This document shows, one piece after another, positions 44,960-57,212 of a DNA stretch of 64,000 nucleotides. A program made the translations under genes and the position numbers. Position 1 is the first letter of the stretch, and every line of letters begins with the position of its first letter. The notes under the pieces are model-generated. The model did not search any database, was not told the DNA's origin, and saw nothing but the letters and a program-made list of their open reading frames with translations. Source of the DNA: Rhinopithecus roxellana (Eukaryota > Chordata > Mammalia > Primates > Cercopithecidae); assembly GCF_007565055.1 (NCBI RefSeq), contig NC_044555.1, forward strand, positions 37,736,235-37,800,234. Reading direction: 5' to 3'.

Positions 44960-47900
44960 TGTTGTTCCCTTCCTTGTATCCATGTGTTCTCATTTTTCAG
45001 CTTCCACTTATAAGTGAGAATACGTGATGTTTGGTTTTCTGTTCCTGCATTAGCTTGCTGAGGATAATGGCTTCCAGCTTCATCCATGTCTATGCAAATG
45101 ACACGATCTTGTTGCTTTTTATGGCTGCATAGTATTCCATGGTGTATATGTACCACATTTTCTTTATCCAGGCTGTCATTGACGGGCATTTGGGTTGATT
45201 CTATGTCTTTGTTATAGTGAATAGTGCTGCAACGAACATACACATGTATTTATCTTTGTAATAGAATGATTTATATTCCTTTGGGTATATACCCAGTAAT
45301 GGAATTGCTGGGTCAAGTGGTATTTTTAGTTCTATATCTTTGAGGAATCATCACAGTGTTGTCCACATTGGTTCAACTAATTTACATTCCAACCAACAGT
45401 GTAAGAGTGTTCCTATTTCTCTACAACCTTGCCAGCATCTGCTGTTTCTTGACTTTTTAGTAATTGCCATTCTGACTGGTGTGAGATGGTATTTCATTGT
45501 GGTTTTGATTTGCATTTCTCTAAGCATCAGTGATGTTGAGCTTTTTTCATATGTTTGCTGGCCATTTGAATGTCTTCCTTTGAGACATATCTTTTCATGT
45601 TCTTTGCCCACTTTTTAGTGGAATTGTTCATTATTTTCTTGTACATTTGTTTAAATTCTTTCAGATTCTGGATATTAGACCTTTGTCAGATGGATGGATT
45701 GCAAAAATTTTATCCAACTCTGTAGGTTGTTTGTTCACTCTGATATTAGTTTATTTTGCTGTGCAGAAGTTCTTTATTTAATTATATCCCATTTATAGAG
45801 TTTTGCTTTTGTTGCAGTGGCTTTTGGTGACTTCGTCATGTAATCTTTGCCTGTGCCTATATTCTAAAGGGTATTGTCTAGATTTTTTCCCAAGATTTTT
45901 ATAGTTTTGAGTTTTATATTTAAGTCTTTAATCCACTTTGAGTTAATTTTTGTATAAGGTATAAGGAAGGGGTCCAGTTTCAATTTTCTGCATATGGCTA
46001 GCTAGTTCTCCCAGCAACATTTATTAAATAGTGAATATTTTCTGAATTGCTTGTTTTCATCAGATTAGCCAAAGATCAGCTGGTCATAGGTGTGTGGTCT
46101 TATTTCTGCATTCTCTATTCTGTTCCATTGGTCTATGTGCCTGTTTTTGTACCAGTACCATGCAGTTTTGGTTACTACAGCCCTGCAGTATAGTTTGAAG
46201 TCCAGTAGTGTGATGCCTTCAGCTTTGTTCTTTTTGCTTAGGATTGTCTTTGCTATACAAGTTCCTTTATGATTCCATATGAATTTCAAAATCACTTTTC
46301 CTAATTCTGTGAAGAATGTCAATGTTAGTTTAATGGGAATAACATTGAAACTATAAATTACTTTGGGCAGTATGGCCATTTTCATGATATTAGTTCTTCC
46401 TATACATGAGCATGGAATGTTCTTCCATTTGTTTGTGTCCTCTCTGATTTCCTTGAGCAGTGGTTTGTAGTTTTCCTTTAAGAGGTCCCTCACTTCCCTT
46501 GTTAGCTGTATTCCTAGGTATTCTCTTTGTAGTAAGTGGGGATGGGAGTTCATTCATGATTTGGCTCTCTGCTTGCCTCTTGTTGGTGTAATGCTTGTGA
46601 CTTTTGCACATTGATTTTGTTTCCTGAGACTTAGCTGAAGTTGCTTCTCAGCTTAAATACCTTTTGGGCTGAGACGATGGGGTTTTCTAGATATAAGATA
46701 ATGTCATCTGCAAACAAAGACAATTTGACTTCCTGTCTTCTTATTTGAATACCCTTCATTTTCTTCTGTTGACTGATTGCTCTGGCCAGAACTTTCAATA
46801 CTATGTTGAATAGGAGTGGTGAGGGAGGGCATCCTTGTTTTGAGCCAGTTTTCAAGGGAAGTGCTTCCAGCTTTTGCCAATTCAGTATGATTTAGGCTGT
46901 GGGTTTGTCATAAATGGCTTATATTATTTTAATGTATGTTCCTTCAATACCTAGTTTATTGAGAATTTTTAATGTGAAGCGATGTTGAATTTTATCAACA
47001 GCCTTTTCTGCATCTATTGAGATAATCATGTGGGTTTTGTCTTTAGATCTGTTTATGTAATGAATTATGTTTATTGATTTGCATATGTTGAACCAGCCTT
47101 CCATCCCAGGGATGAAGTCAACTTGATCATAGTGGAGAAGCTTTTTGATGTGCTGTTGTATTTGGTTGGTCAGTATTTTATTGAGAATGTTTGCATCAGT
47201 ATTCAACAGGGATATATTGGCTTGAAGTTTTTGTTGTTGTTGTTGTTGATGTTGTATCTCTGCCAGGTTTTGGTATCAGTATGATGCTGGCCTCATAGAA
47301 TGAGTTAGAGAGGATTCCCTCCTTTTCAATTGTTTAGAATAGTTTCAGAAAAAGGGGTATCAGCTCCTCTTTGTACTTCTGGTAGAATTTAGCCTTAAAT
47401 CCACTGCCTCCCCGAGCTCTTTTTTTTTTTTTTTTTTTTTTTTTAACTGCCTCAATTTCAAAACTTATTATTGGTTTATTCAGGGATTCAACTTCTTCCT
47501 GGTTCCGTCTTTGGAGGGTGTATGTGTCCAGGAATTTATCAATTTCTTCTAGATTTTCTAGTTTATTTGCATAGAGGTATTTATAGTATTCACTGATGGT
47601 TGTTCGTATTTCTATAGGGTCAGTGGTGATATCCTTTTTATCACGTTTTATTGTGTCTTTTTGATTTTTCATTCTTTTTTCTTTATTAGTCTAGCTAGAG
47701 ATCTATTTTATTAATTTTTTCCAAAAAAAGAGCTCCTGAACTCATTAGGTTTTTGTGTCTGTATCTTCTTCAGTTCCACTCTGAGCTTTGTTATTTCTTG
47801 TCTTCTGCTAGCTTGGGGATTTGTTTGTTTTTGTTTCTCTAATTCCATTAGTTGTGATGTTAGGGCGTTGATTTGAGATGTTTCTAGCTGTTTGATATGG

Positions 47901-48818
47901 TCATTTAGTGCTATAAACTTCCCTCTTAATTCTGCTTTAGCTGCCTCCTAGAGATTCTGGTATGCTGTCTCTTTGTTTTCACTGGTTTCAAAGAACTTCT
48001 TGATTTTGTCTTTAATTTCATTATTTACCCAGGAGAACTTCAGAAGCAGATTGTTCAATTTCCATGTAGTCTTGTGGTCTTGAGTGAGTTTCTTAATCTC
48101 GAGTTCTAATTTGATTGTGCAGTGGTCTTAGACACTGTTTGTTAAGATTTCAGTTACTTTGCATTTGTTGAGGAGTGATTTACTCCAATTATTTGATGAG
48201 TTTTAGAGTAAGGGCCATGTGGCTCCAAGAAGAATGTATATTCTGCTCTTTTGTGGTGGGGAGTTCTGTAGATATGTATCAGGTCCACTTGATTCAGAGC
48301 TGAATTCAAGTCCAGGCTATCTTTGTTAAGTTTCTGTCTCAATGATCTGTGTAATATTGACAGTGGGGTGTTAAATTCGCCCAGTATTATTGTGTGGTAG
48401 TCTACGTCTCTTTGTAGACCTCTATGAACTTGTTTTATGAATCTCAGTGCTCTTAAATTGAGTACATATGTATTTAGGATAGTTAACTCTTCTTATTGAA
48501 TTGATCCTTTTACCATTATGTAATGTCTTTCTTTTTTTTTTCTCTAAATCTTTGTATTTTGATCTTGGTTTAAAGTCTGTTTTGTCAGAATCCATGATTG
48601 GAACCCCTTTTTTCTCTTTTCCATTTGCTTGGTAAATTTTCCTCCATCCTTTTATTTTGAGTCTATGCATGTCTTTGCATGTGAGATGGGTCTCTTGAAT
48701 ATAGCACAATGGTAGATCTTGACTCTTTATCCAGATTGCCATCCTGTGTCTTTTAATTAGGGAATTCAGCCCATTTACATTTAATTAATATTGTTATGTG
48801 TGAATCTGATTCTGTCAT
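44960..48818 (-). pseudogene. Inner L1 ORF2 pseudogene
   Basis: ORF2 begins at ATG 48816-48818 (MTESDSHITI...). Endonuclease words QETHLTC and KTDFKP are in the 48422-48742 piece; the reverse transcriptase shows NKILTNQIQQH, SKQGCPPSPL and FADDII in pieces 46919-47206 and 46631-46855; the C-terminal Cys-rich pattern (CWQGCREIGTLLHCWLEC) is in 45351-45611. At least eight separate open pieces remain. A run of about 25 As (plus strand T 47420-47444) with unusual bases beside it replaces the usual SLPTKKSPG codons. It is inactive. Confidence 0.88.
47420..47444. repeat. Poly-T run inside L1 ORF2
   Basis: About 25 Ts on the plus strand, expanded from the natural A run of ORF2 codons (KKSPGPD). It is next to CCCCGAGCTC, which is not L1 sequence I recognise. 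Confidence 0.8.
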
Positions 48819-48908
48819 CATGATGCTAGCTGGCAATTTTTCAGACTTGTTTATGTAGTTGCTTTATCATGTCAATTGTCTGTGTACTCCAGTGTGTTTC
48901 TGTAGTGT

Positions 48909-49904
48909 CTAGTAATGGTTTTTCCTTTCCATATTTAGTGCTTCCTTCAGGAGCTCTTGCAAGGCAGGCCTGGTGGTGGTGAATTCCTTCAGTGTTTATA
49001 TGCTTGAAAAATTTTTATTTTTCCTTAGCTTATGAAGCTTAGTTTGGCCAGTTATAAAATTATAGGTTGGAAATTCTTTTCTTTAAGATGTTGCATATTG
49101 GCCCCCAATCTCTTCCGTCTTGTAGGGTTTCTGCTGAAAGGTCTGCTGTTAGTCTGATGGTCTTCCTTTTATAACTAACCTGGCCCTTCTTTCTGGCTGC
49201 CCTTAACATTGTTTTCTTCATATCGACTTGGAGAATCTGATGATGATGTGTCTTGGGGTTGATCTTCTCATGGAGTATCTTACTGGGGTTCTCTGGATTT
49301 GGTGAATTTGAATATTGGCCTGTCTTTATAGGTTGGAGTTCTCCTGGATGATATACTGAGGTGTGTTTTCCAATTGGCTTCTGTTCTCCCCATCTTTCCA
49401 GGTACCCTTAACAGTCATAGGATAGTTTGGTCTCTTAACAGGACACCATAGGTCTCAGAGGTTTTCTTTGTTCCTTTGTATTCTTTTTTCTCTAATCTTG
49501 TCTGCTTGCCTTATTTCAGTCACATAGCCTTCAAGCTCTGACATTCTTTTTTCCACTTTGTCTATTCAGCTATTGATACTTGTGCTTGCATTGTGAAGTT
49601 CTCCTGTTGTGTTTTTCAGATCCATCAGGTTATTTATGTTCCTCCCTAAACTCATTATTGTGGTTAACAGCTCCTATGATGTTTTATCATGGTTCTTAGC
49701 TTCTTTGCAATGAGCTAGAACATACTCTTTTAGCTCAATGAAGTTTCTTATTGCTCATGTTCTGAAGCCTATTTCTGTCAGTTAATCAATCTCAGCCTCA
49801 GCCCAGTTCTGTGCCCTTGCTGAAGCCATGTTGTGATCATTTGAAGGAGAAGCAGCACTCTGGCTTTTTGAGTTTTCAGCATTTTTGCATTGATTCTTTC
49901 TCAT
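48909..49904 (-). pseudogene. Inner L1 ORF1 pseudogene
   Basis: The start is ATG at 49902-49904 and the end is TAG at 48909-48911 (…MERKNHY-stop). The length, about 1.0 kb, is usual. Recognisable are the N-terminal basic stretch, coiled coil and the C-terminal words complementary to CTTTCTGGCTGCCCTTAACA and GGCAGGCCTGGTGGTGG. Stops and shifts break every domain. Confidence 0.8.
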
Positions 49905-51298
49905 TTTCATGGGTTTATCTATCTTTTATCTTTGAGGCTGCTGACCTTTGGATGAGGTTTTTGTGGGGTCTTTTTCAATGATGTTGTTGTTGTTGCTGTT
50001 GCTTTCTGTTTGTTTTGCTTTTAGCATTCAGATCCCTCTTCCGTAGTGCTGCTGTGATTTATTGGGGGTCCACTCCAGACCCTATTCACCTGAGTACCTC
50101 CCACCCCTGAAAGTACTATCAGTGGAGTCTGCAGAACAGCAACAATGGAAGCTGGCTCCTTCCTCTGGGAGCTCTGATGCAGAGGGGCACTTATGTGATG
50201 CTAGCTGTAACGCTCCTGTATGAGGTGTCTGGGGACTTCTTTTGGGAGGTTTCATCCAGTCAGGTGGAGGGGAATCAGAGACCCGCTTAAATAAGCAGTC
50301 TGACTGCCTTTTGGCGGAGTGGGTGTGCTGTGCTTGGGGGAATCCCCCTCATCCTGGCTACCCTGTCTCTCCAGAGCCAGCAGGAAGAAAAGACTAAGAC
50401 CATTGATACATGGTATTGCAGCTGCCCCTCCTCCTAGTGGCTTTTCTCAAGAATATCAGAGCTCTGTCCATAAACCCTTGGCTGGGGATGCTGAAATTTC
50501 CACAGGGAGACTTCACCCAACCCAGTGAGGAAGATTGAATCAGGGTTCCACTTAAAGAAGTAGTCTGGCCACAAAATGCCCCAGATGCTGTGCTGTGGGG
50601 AATTGCTCCTGATCCAAACCACCCAGTCTCGCTGGCACTGGCAACAGGGGAAAATGGCCAGCTGGAGGCACAATAATGGTGGCCTTCCCTTACCCTGCCC
50701 CAAACTCCGTCTTTTCAAGCAGTCTCTAGCTAGGTGCACTGGCCAGCGTAGATTCTAAGACAGTGGATTTTTAGCTTGTGGGGTTTTGTGGGAGTGGGAC
50801 CCATTGGGCGAGGTCACTTGACTTCTTGGCTTCAGCCCCCTTCCCGTGGGAGCGGACAGATCTCTTGCCTCACTGGAATTCCCAGAGTTGGGGTATGCAG
50901 AAACTCCTGTGTCTCAGTGTCTGCTAGAGCAGCTGGCCACCTGAGCAGCCACAGTGAGTATGCACAGCTCTGTGCTTGGGACCCAAGGCCCTGGTGGTGT
51001 GGGCTCACAAGGGAACCTCCTGATCCATGGATTGCAAGGATTCATGGGCAACATGTGCTTTACCGTCTTCCTTGGCTTGGGGAGGGAGCTCCCCATGCCT
51101 TGTGCAGCTCCCAGGTGGGCCATCACTCCACCCTGCTTTTCCTTGCACTCCGTGGGTCATGCCATCTGCCTAGTCTGTCCCAATGTGAAAACCTTGATAC
51201 CTCAATTGAACATGCAGAATTCACTCACTGTTTTCATCCTTTTTGGTGGGAGCCAGAGAGCAGAGCTGTTTCTATTTGGCCATCTTGGCTGCTCCACC
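49905..51298 (-). repeat. 5' UTR of the inner L1
   Basis: About 1.4 kb of GC-richer L1 5' UTR (TTTATTGGGGGTCCACTCCAGACCC-type words, CACTCCATGGGT-like end). The plus-strand frame at 50776-51369 (197 codons) is antisense to it, has no domain and is treated as chance. The promoter-end motif lies at 51278-51287. Confidence 0.75.
51278..51287 (-). promoter_or_regulatory. YY1-like site at inner L1 5' end
   Basis: The sense strand reads CAAGATGGCC, identical to the functional L1PA site, about 12 bases from the element start. Confidence 0.6.
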
Positions 51299-51299
51299 T

Positions 51300-53857
51300 A
51301 TTTATTTTTAAATGTTTTATTTTCATTTTTTGTGGGCCCACAGTAAGTATGTATTTATGTGATGTATGAGATATATTGAGACAGGCATACAAAATATAAT
51401 AATCACATCAGAGTAAAAGTTGTATCCATCACCTCAAGCAATTATCCTTTGTAATACAAACAATCCAATTATACTATTTTAGTTATTTTTAAATGTACAG
51501 TAAATTATTTTGACAATTGGCACCTTATTGTGCTATCAAATACTAGATCTTACTCATTATTTCTAATTTTTGTACCTATTAAAAATCCTGACTTCTTCAC
51601 CAACCCAGTACCTTTCCCAGCCTCTGGTAAGCATCATTCTGCTCTCTATCTCCATGAGGTCAACTGTTGCATTTTTCGCCTCTACAAATAAGTAAAACCA
51701 TGTGACATTTGTTTTTCTGTGCCTGGAATATTTCACTTAACATAATGACCTCCAGTTCCATCCACGTTGTTGCAAATGACAGAATCTCATTCATTTTTAT
51801 AGCTGATTAGCACTCCATCGTGTCTATGTACCACATTTCTTCATCCTCTCATCTGTTGATGGACAATTAGGATGTTTCCAAATCTTTGCAATTGTGAACA
51901 GTGTGGCAGCAAACATGGAAGTGTGGATATCCCTTGGATACACTGATTTTGTTTCTTTGGGGTATATACCTAGAGGTGGGATTGCTAGGTTACATGGTAG
52001 CTCTATTGGTACTTTTCTTGGGGAACGTTGAAACTGTTCTCCGTAGTGGTTGCATTAACTTACATTGTGACGAAAAGTGTAGGAAGATTCCCTTTTCTCC
52101 AAATCCTTACCATCATTTACTATAGCCTATCTTTTGGATATAAGCCATTTTAAATGTGGTGAGGTAATATCTCATTGTAGTTTTGATTTACATTTTTCTA
52201 ATGATAAATGATGCTGAGTTCTATTTCATATGCCTGTTTGACATTTGTATATCTTCTTTTGAGTAATGACTATTTAAAACTTTTGCCCATTTTAAAATCA
52301 AATTATTGTGTTTTTTTCCGTATAGAGTTGTTTGAGTTCCTTATATATTCTGGTTATTATCCTTTATTGGATGGGTAGTTTGCAAATATTTTCTCCAATT
52401 TTGTGAGTTGTTTCACACACTTTGTTGATTGTTTCCTTTGCTGCACAGAAGCTTTCCAACTTGATGTGATCCCATTTGTGCATTTTTGCTTCAGTTGCCT
52501 GTGCTTACACGGTATTGCTCAATAAATATTTTCCCAGTCCAATGTACTGCAGAGTTTCCCTAATGTTTTCTTACAGTAGTTTCATAGTTTGAGGCCTTGA
52601 ATTTAAGCGTCTTATTTTTTTTTTTTTTTTTTTTGAGACGGAGTCTCGCTCTGTCGCCCAGGCTGGAGTGCAGTGGCTGGTTCTCAGCTCACTGCAGGCT
52701 CCGCCTCCCGGGTTCACGCCATTCTCCTGCCTCAGCCTCCCGAGTAGCTGGGACTACATTAGCTGGGACTACAGGAGCCCGCCACCTCGCCCGGCTAGTT
52801 TTTTGTATCTTTTTAGTAGAGACGGGGTTTCACCGTGTTAGCCAGGATGGTCTTGATCTCCTGACCTTGTGATCCGCCCGTCTCGGCCTCCCAAAGTGCT
52901 GGGATTACAGGCTTGAGCCACCGCGCCCGGTCCAGCGTCTTATTAATTGTAATGTGATTTATGTTTATGTCAAGAGACAGGGGTCTAGTTTTATAGTCTC
53001 CATATGGATATCCAGTTTTCGAAGCATCATTTATTGAAGAGACTTTTCCCAAATGTATCTTCTTGGCACCTTTGTCAAAAATCAGTTCACTGTAAATGTA
53101 TAAATTTATTTCTGGATTCTCTCATCTGTTCCATTGTTCTATGTGTCTGTTTTCATGCCAGTATAATGCTGTTTTGGTTACTATAGCTCTGTAGTATAAT
53201 TTGAAGTGGGATAATGTGATTTCAAATAATCAGATAACATCTTATGAAATAGTCAGAAAATGTGGTGCAAGCACTCCCTTAGCCACCCTGGCTGGTGTCT
53301 CACTATGTTGCATATTCCCCAAGTACGCTGGCTCTGAACCCAGCATAGCACTAACACTTGCCTATGAGTTGCAGTCCTTGTGGCATAGACTACTTTTCAA
53401 GTTTATTTAAAACTCCAGACCACATTTTCCCCCAGTGGCAAGGCTTGATGAAACTCAAGTTATGACCACTGGGGTGACTAATTCCACTCAGGATAGGGCT
53501 TATCTCAATGTTCTCTCTGTATTTATCAGCTGAGTTCTTCCTGGTGTCAGCAGTGCTGAGTTCCAATGATAATTCCCACAATTGCTGCACTCTCCCTCAC
53601 TAAAGCACAGAGATTCTTTGTCCATACCATGCATCCCCTGCCGTCATATGAGAGGGTGGTGTTGGTAATTCCAAACTGTCTTTCCTACCCTGTTTAGTGC
53701 CTCTTTCGGTGATAAGAAGTTAAAGCCAGGTACTGTGATCACTCAATGAATTTTTGATTCTTATGTAGGTGTTTTTGGTGTAGATAGTTGTTAAATTTAG
53801 TGTTTCTGTGATGAGAATGATTGATGAAGGTTTCCATTCTCCCATCTTGCTCTGCCT
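51300..53857 (-). mobile_element. Middle L1 of the nest, internally deleted
   Basis: The 3' UTR and the last part of ORF2 occupy 51300-53221 (interrupted by an AluY), ending at words for the ORF2 region after the reverse transcriptase (CTGTAGTATAATTTGAAGTG). From about 53260 to 53857 the sequence is the L1 5' UTR, homologous to 28.99-29.51 kb, and it ends at the element start (complement of GGCAGAGCAAGATGGGAG). ORF1 and most of ORF2 are absent, so two ends of a full-length element are joined. The 16-bp target duplication at 44742 and 53858 belongs to this insertion. Confidence 0.83.
52617..52933 (-). mobile_element. AluY with internal 15-bp duplication
   Basis: Antisense AluY of the Old World monkey type (GGCTTGAGCCACC). 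The target duplication AGCGTCTTATT lies at 52606-52616 and 52934-52944. TAGCTGGGACTACAT is repeated in tandem at 52745-52774. It is inserted in the middle L1. Confidence 0.94.
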
Positions 53858-56800
53858 TTCAGCAGAAAATTTATAGGCCAGAAGAGAATGTGATGATATA
53901 TTCAAATTGCTGTAATAAAAAACACAATCTGCCACCCAAGAACACTGTCCATTGGATTATCCATCATAAATGAAAAAGAATTGTTCTCTCCCAGGCAAGC
54001 AAATGACAAGGGAATTTATTACATTAGACCAGGCCTACAAGAAATGCTCAAGGAGCTCCCAAACCTGGATATGAAAAGATGACATTTACCACCATGAGAA
54101 CACACAAAAGTATAAAAACAGTAACACAAAAGAGGAAAATAAAAGACTCACACTGTATCACTACAGAAATCCAGCTTACCACAATGACAATCTTGTTACA
54201 GCTTATTGAACACACCAAGGTAAAGAGAATGTTTCCTAATTCATTCTATGCACCCAGCATCACCCTGATACCAAAACCAGACAAAGAAGTCACAAAAAAG
54301 GAAAACTACAGGGCTATGCATTTCTTGAACATGGACACAGAAATATTCACAAAAGCTAGTGAACCAAATCCAACAGGACAACAAAAAGACAATACACCAC
54401 AATCAAGGAGTGTTTATTTCAGGGAGCCAAGGATGTTTCAACATACACAAATCAATAAGCATGATACATCACATCAACAGAATGAAGGATAAAAGCCATA
54501 TTATATTCTCAATAGATGTAGGAAAAAGCATTTAATAAAATTCAACATCACTTCATGATAACAACCCTCAACAAAGTAGGCACAGAACTATCAGATTTGA
54601 TAATAATAAAGGCCATATTTGAAAAACACACAGCTAACATTATTCTGAATGGGGACAACTTGAAAGCCTTTTCTCTAAGAACAGGAACAAGACATGGATG
54701 CCCAATTTCACCACTCCTATTCAACATACTGCTGGAAGTCCTAGTCAGAGGTATCAAGTAAGATAAAGAAATAAAAAACATCAAAGTTAAAAATGAGAAC
54801 TTCAAATAGTTTCTCTTTGCTTATGTCATCATTTTTATTTTTTTAATTTTTGAGACAGAATCTCACTGTGTCACCTAGGTTGGAGTACAGTGGCACAATC
54901 TCAGTTCACTGCAACCTCTAACTCCCTGATTCAAGGCATTCTCCTCCTGCCTCAGTCTCCCAAGTAGCTAGGATTACAGGTGCCTGCCATCACGCCTGGC
55001 TAATTTTTGTATTTTTAGTAGAGATGGGGTTTCACCATGTTGGCCAGGCTGGTCTCGAACTCCTGACCTCAAGGTATCTGCCTGCCTCATCCTCCCAAGT
55101 CCTGGGATTACAGTCATGAGCTATCATACCCACCCTCGATAATCTTATATCTAGAAAAATCTAAGGACTTCACCACAGCCTCATGGATGCAGTAAATGAA
55201 TTCAGTAAATTACAGAATATGAAATAAATGTACAAAAATCACTAACATATCTATATACCAACAATGATCTAGCTGAAAAAGAAATCAAGAAGACAATCCC
55301 ATTTATAATAGCAACAAAAAATAAAATACCCAGGACCAAATTTAACCAAGGAAGTAAAAAATCTCTACAAGAAAAGCTACAAAACACTGATGAAATAAGT
55401 TGAAGAAGACACAAACAAATAAAAATTATCTCATTCTCATGTATCAGAAGAATTAACGCCATTATAATGACCATACTGCCCAATGAAATCTACAGATTTA
55501 ATTTAATCACTATGAAAATGCCAAAGCCATTCTTCACATGATTAGAACAAATTTTCCTAAAATGTATATGGAACAAGTAAGAATCTGAATAGCCAAAGCA
55601 ATCTTGAGCAGAAAGAAGAAAACTGAAGACATCACATTACCTGACTTCAGAATATATTACAAGGCTATAGTTACCAAAACAACATGGTATTGGTATGAAA
55701 ATAGACACATAGACCAATGGAATAGCATAGTTAACCCAGAAATAAATCTAACTGATATTTTTACAAAGCTAACAAGAACTTACACTAGGGAAAGAATACC
55801 CTCTTTAATAACTGATGCTGGGAAAATTAGATTGCCACATGTGGAAGAAACTGGACTCTTATTTCTCACCATAAAAAATCTACTCTGAATGGATTACAGA
55901 CTTAAATATAAGACCTGAAGCTATCAAAATACCAGAAGAAAACCCAGGAAAAACTTTCCTGAACAAGGTCTTGGTGACAAAGACTCCAAAGCATATTTAA
56001 CAAAAACCGAAAATAGTAAAAGTGGGATGTAATTAAAGTAGAAAGCAAATGATATAATCAACAGAGTGAAGAGACAACCAGCTTGTTGAACAGGAGAAAA
56101 TATTTGCAAACTAATTATTTGATAAGGAACTAATACCCAGAATATACAAGGAACCCAAATGATAGGAAAATAACCCAAGTAATCCTATTAAAAACTGGGC
56201 AAAAAACATGAACAGACATTTCTCAAAAGAAGACACACAAACAGGAAACAAGTTTATGAAAAAATGTTCAACATCCCAGATCATCAGGGAAATGAAAATT
56301 AAAAGCTTAATGAGATGTCCTCTTACCCAAGTAATAATAGTTATCATTAAAGAGACACGCACAAAAAAACAGACGTTGGCGAGGGTGCAGAGAAAATTAT
56401 ACACTGTTTATTGCAATGTAAACTAGTACAGCACTATGGAAAACAGTATAGAAATTTCTCAAAAAACTAAAACTAGAACTGCCATTTGATTTAGCAGTCT
56501 TTACTGGATATCTACCCAAAGGAAAATAAATCAGTATATCAAATGGATACCTGCACTAGCATGTTTATTGCAGCACTATTCATGGGAGAAAATATATGGA
56601 ATCAACTTAAGTGCCCATCAACAGATGAATTGATGAAGAAATGTGGTATATACACACAGTGGAATAATATTCAACCATAAAAAGAATAAAATCATGCCAT
56701 TTACAGCAACATGAATAAAACTTGAGGTCATTATCTTAAGTGAAATAAGCCTGGCAGAGCATAAAGACCTTGCATATTCTCACTCATATCTGGTAGATAA

Positions 56801-57080
56801 AATATTTGATTACATTAAGTAGAGAGCAGAAACATAGGTAACAGAGACTGAGAAGACTGATGGAAGGGAGGAACAATACAAGTGTGTTATAAGGTATAGG
56901 CATGCAGAAAAATAGCAAGAATAGATTCAATGCCTGATAGCAGAGTACAGTTACTATACTGAACAAAAATATATTGTACTCAGGTGATGGACACCTTAAA
57001 TACTCTGTCTTGATCTGTATGCTTTATACACATGTAACAACATTTCACATGTACCCCATAAATATGTACAAATTAAAAAA
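53858..57080 (+). repeat. Host L1 right part: end of ORF1, partial ORF2, 3' UTR
   Basis: ORF1 resumes with the codons for its C-terminus (ACAAGAAATGCTCAAGG) and ends near 54080. Near 54200 the sequence jumps from the spacer after ORF1 to reverse-transcriptase codons (AACTCATTCTATG-type words at 54235). So the endonuclease and start of ORF2 are missing. RT words TRHGCPISPL are in the 54555-54761 piece. The FADD region is cut by the Alu at 54838. ORF2 C-terminal words NRHFSKEDTQ are at 56208. The 3' UTR follows from about 56800. Confidence 0.85.
54835..55136 (-). mobile_element. AluS-type element
   Basis: Antisense full-length Alu that is more diverged than the AluY copies (GACAGAATCTCACTGTGTCACC, CAAGGTATCTGCCTGCC). 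Many CpG sites are lost. It interrupts the host L1 at the reverse-transcriptase active-site region. Confidence 0.88.
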
Positions 57081-57212
57081 ATGTTTTCACAGTCCATAAT
57101 AGGAGATGTACTATATACACATGGTTGAATGCCAAATGACCAAATATTAAAATCAGTATTTGGTTGAAGCTGAGTATCAGCATTATTGAATAATCTTCTA
57201 AAATACAAAAAT
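57081..57212. other. Short DNA between L1 and AluJ
   Basis: Contains the right flank of the L1 nest and no feature I can name. Confidence 0.5.

Larger units (their letters stand above)
44763..51298 (-). mobile_element. Inner L1 of the nest, full length, decayed (L1PA/L1PB type)
   Basis: Antisense L1 with 3' UTR (AAAGTTCTGGGGTACATGTGC), ORF2, ORF1 and 5' UTR reaching CAAGATGGCCAAATAG near 51287. It sits in the T-rich tail of another antisense L1 whose 3' end continues at about 51300. A target duplication of the type ATTTATTTT(T)AA fits both edges, but the low complexity makes it uncertain. It is older than the 18.8 kb copy: both frames hold many stops and shifts. Confidence 0.87.
42481..57080 (+). 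mobile_element. Host L1 of the 3-level nest (sense strand)
   Basis: The outer L1 starts at about 42481 (CAAGATGGCTGAATAGAG) and ends near 57080 with a 3' UTR (CAGGTGATGGACACCTTAAA, CATGTACCCCATAAATATG) and a short A tail. TTTTCAC with similar flanking bases on both sides (42474-42480, 57084-57090) is the likely target duplication. It is split at 44757/53858 by other L1s and at 54.84 kb by an Alu. Its own sequence comes to about 5.2 kb; the endonuclease part of ORF2 is deleted near 54200. All frames are broken. Confidence 0.88.

Noticed and set aside
50776..51369. 197-codon plus-strand frame
   Set aside because: It is antisense to the 5' UTR of the inner L1; no recognisable domain and no independent signal.
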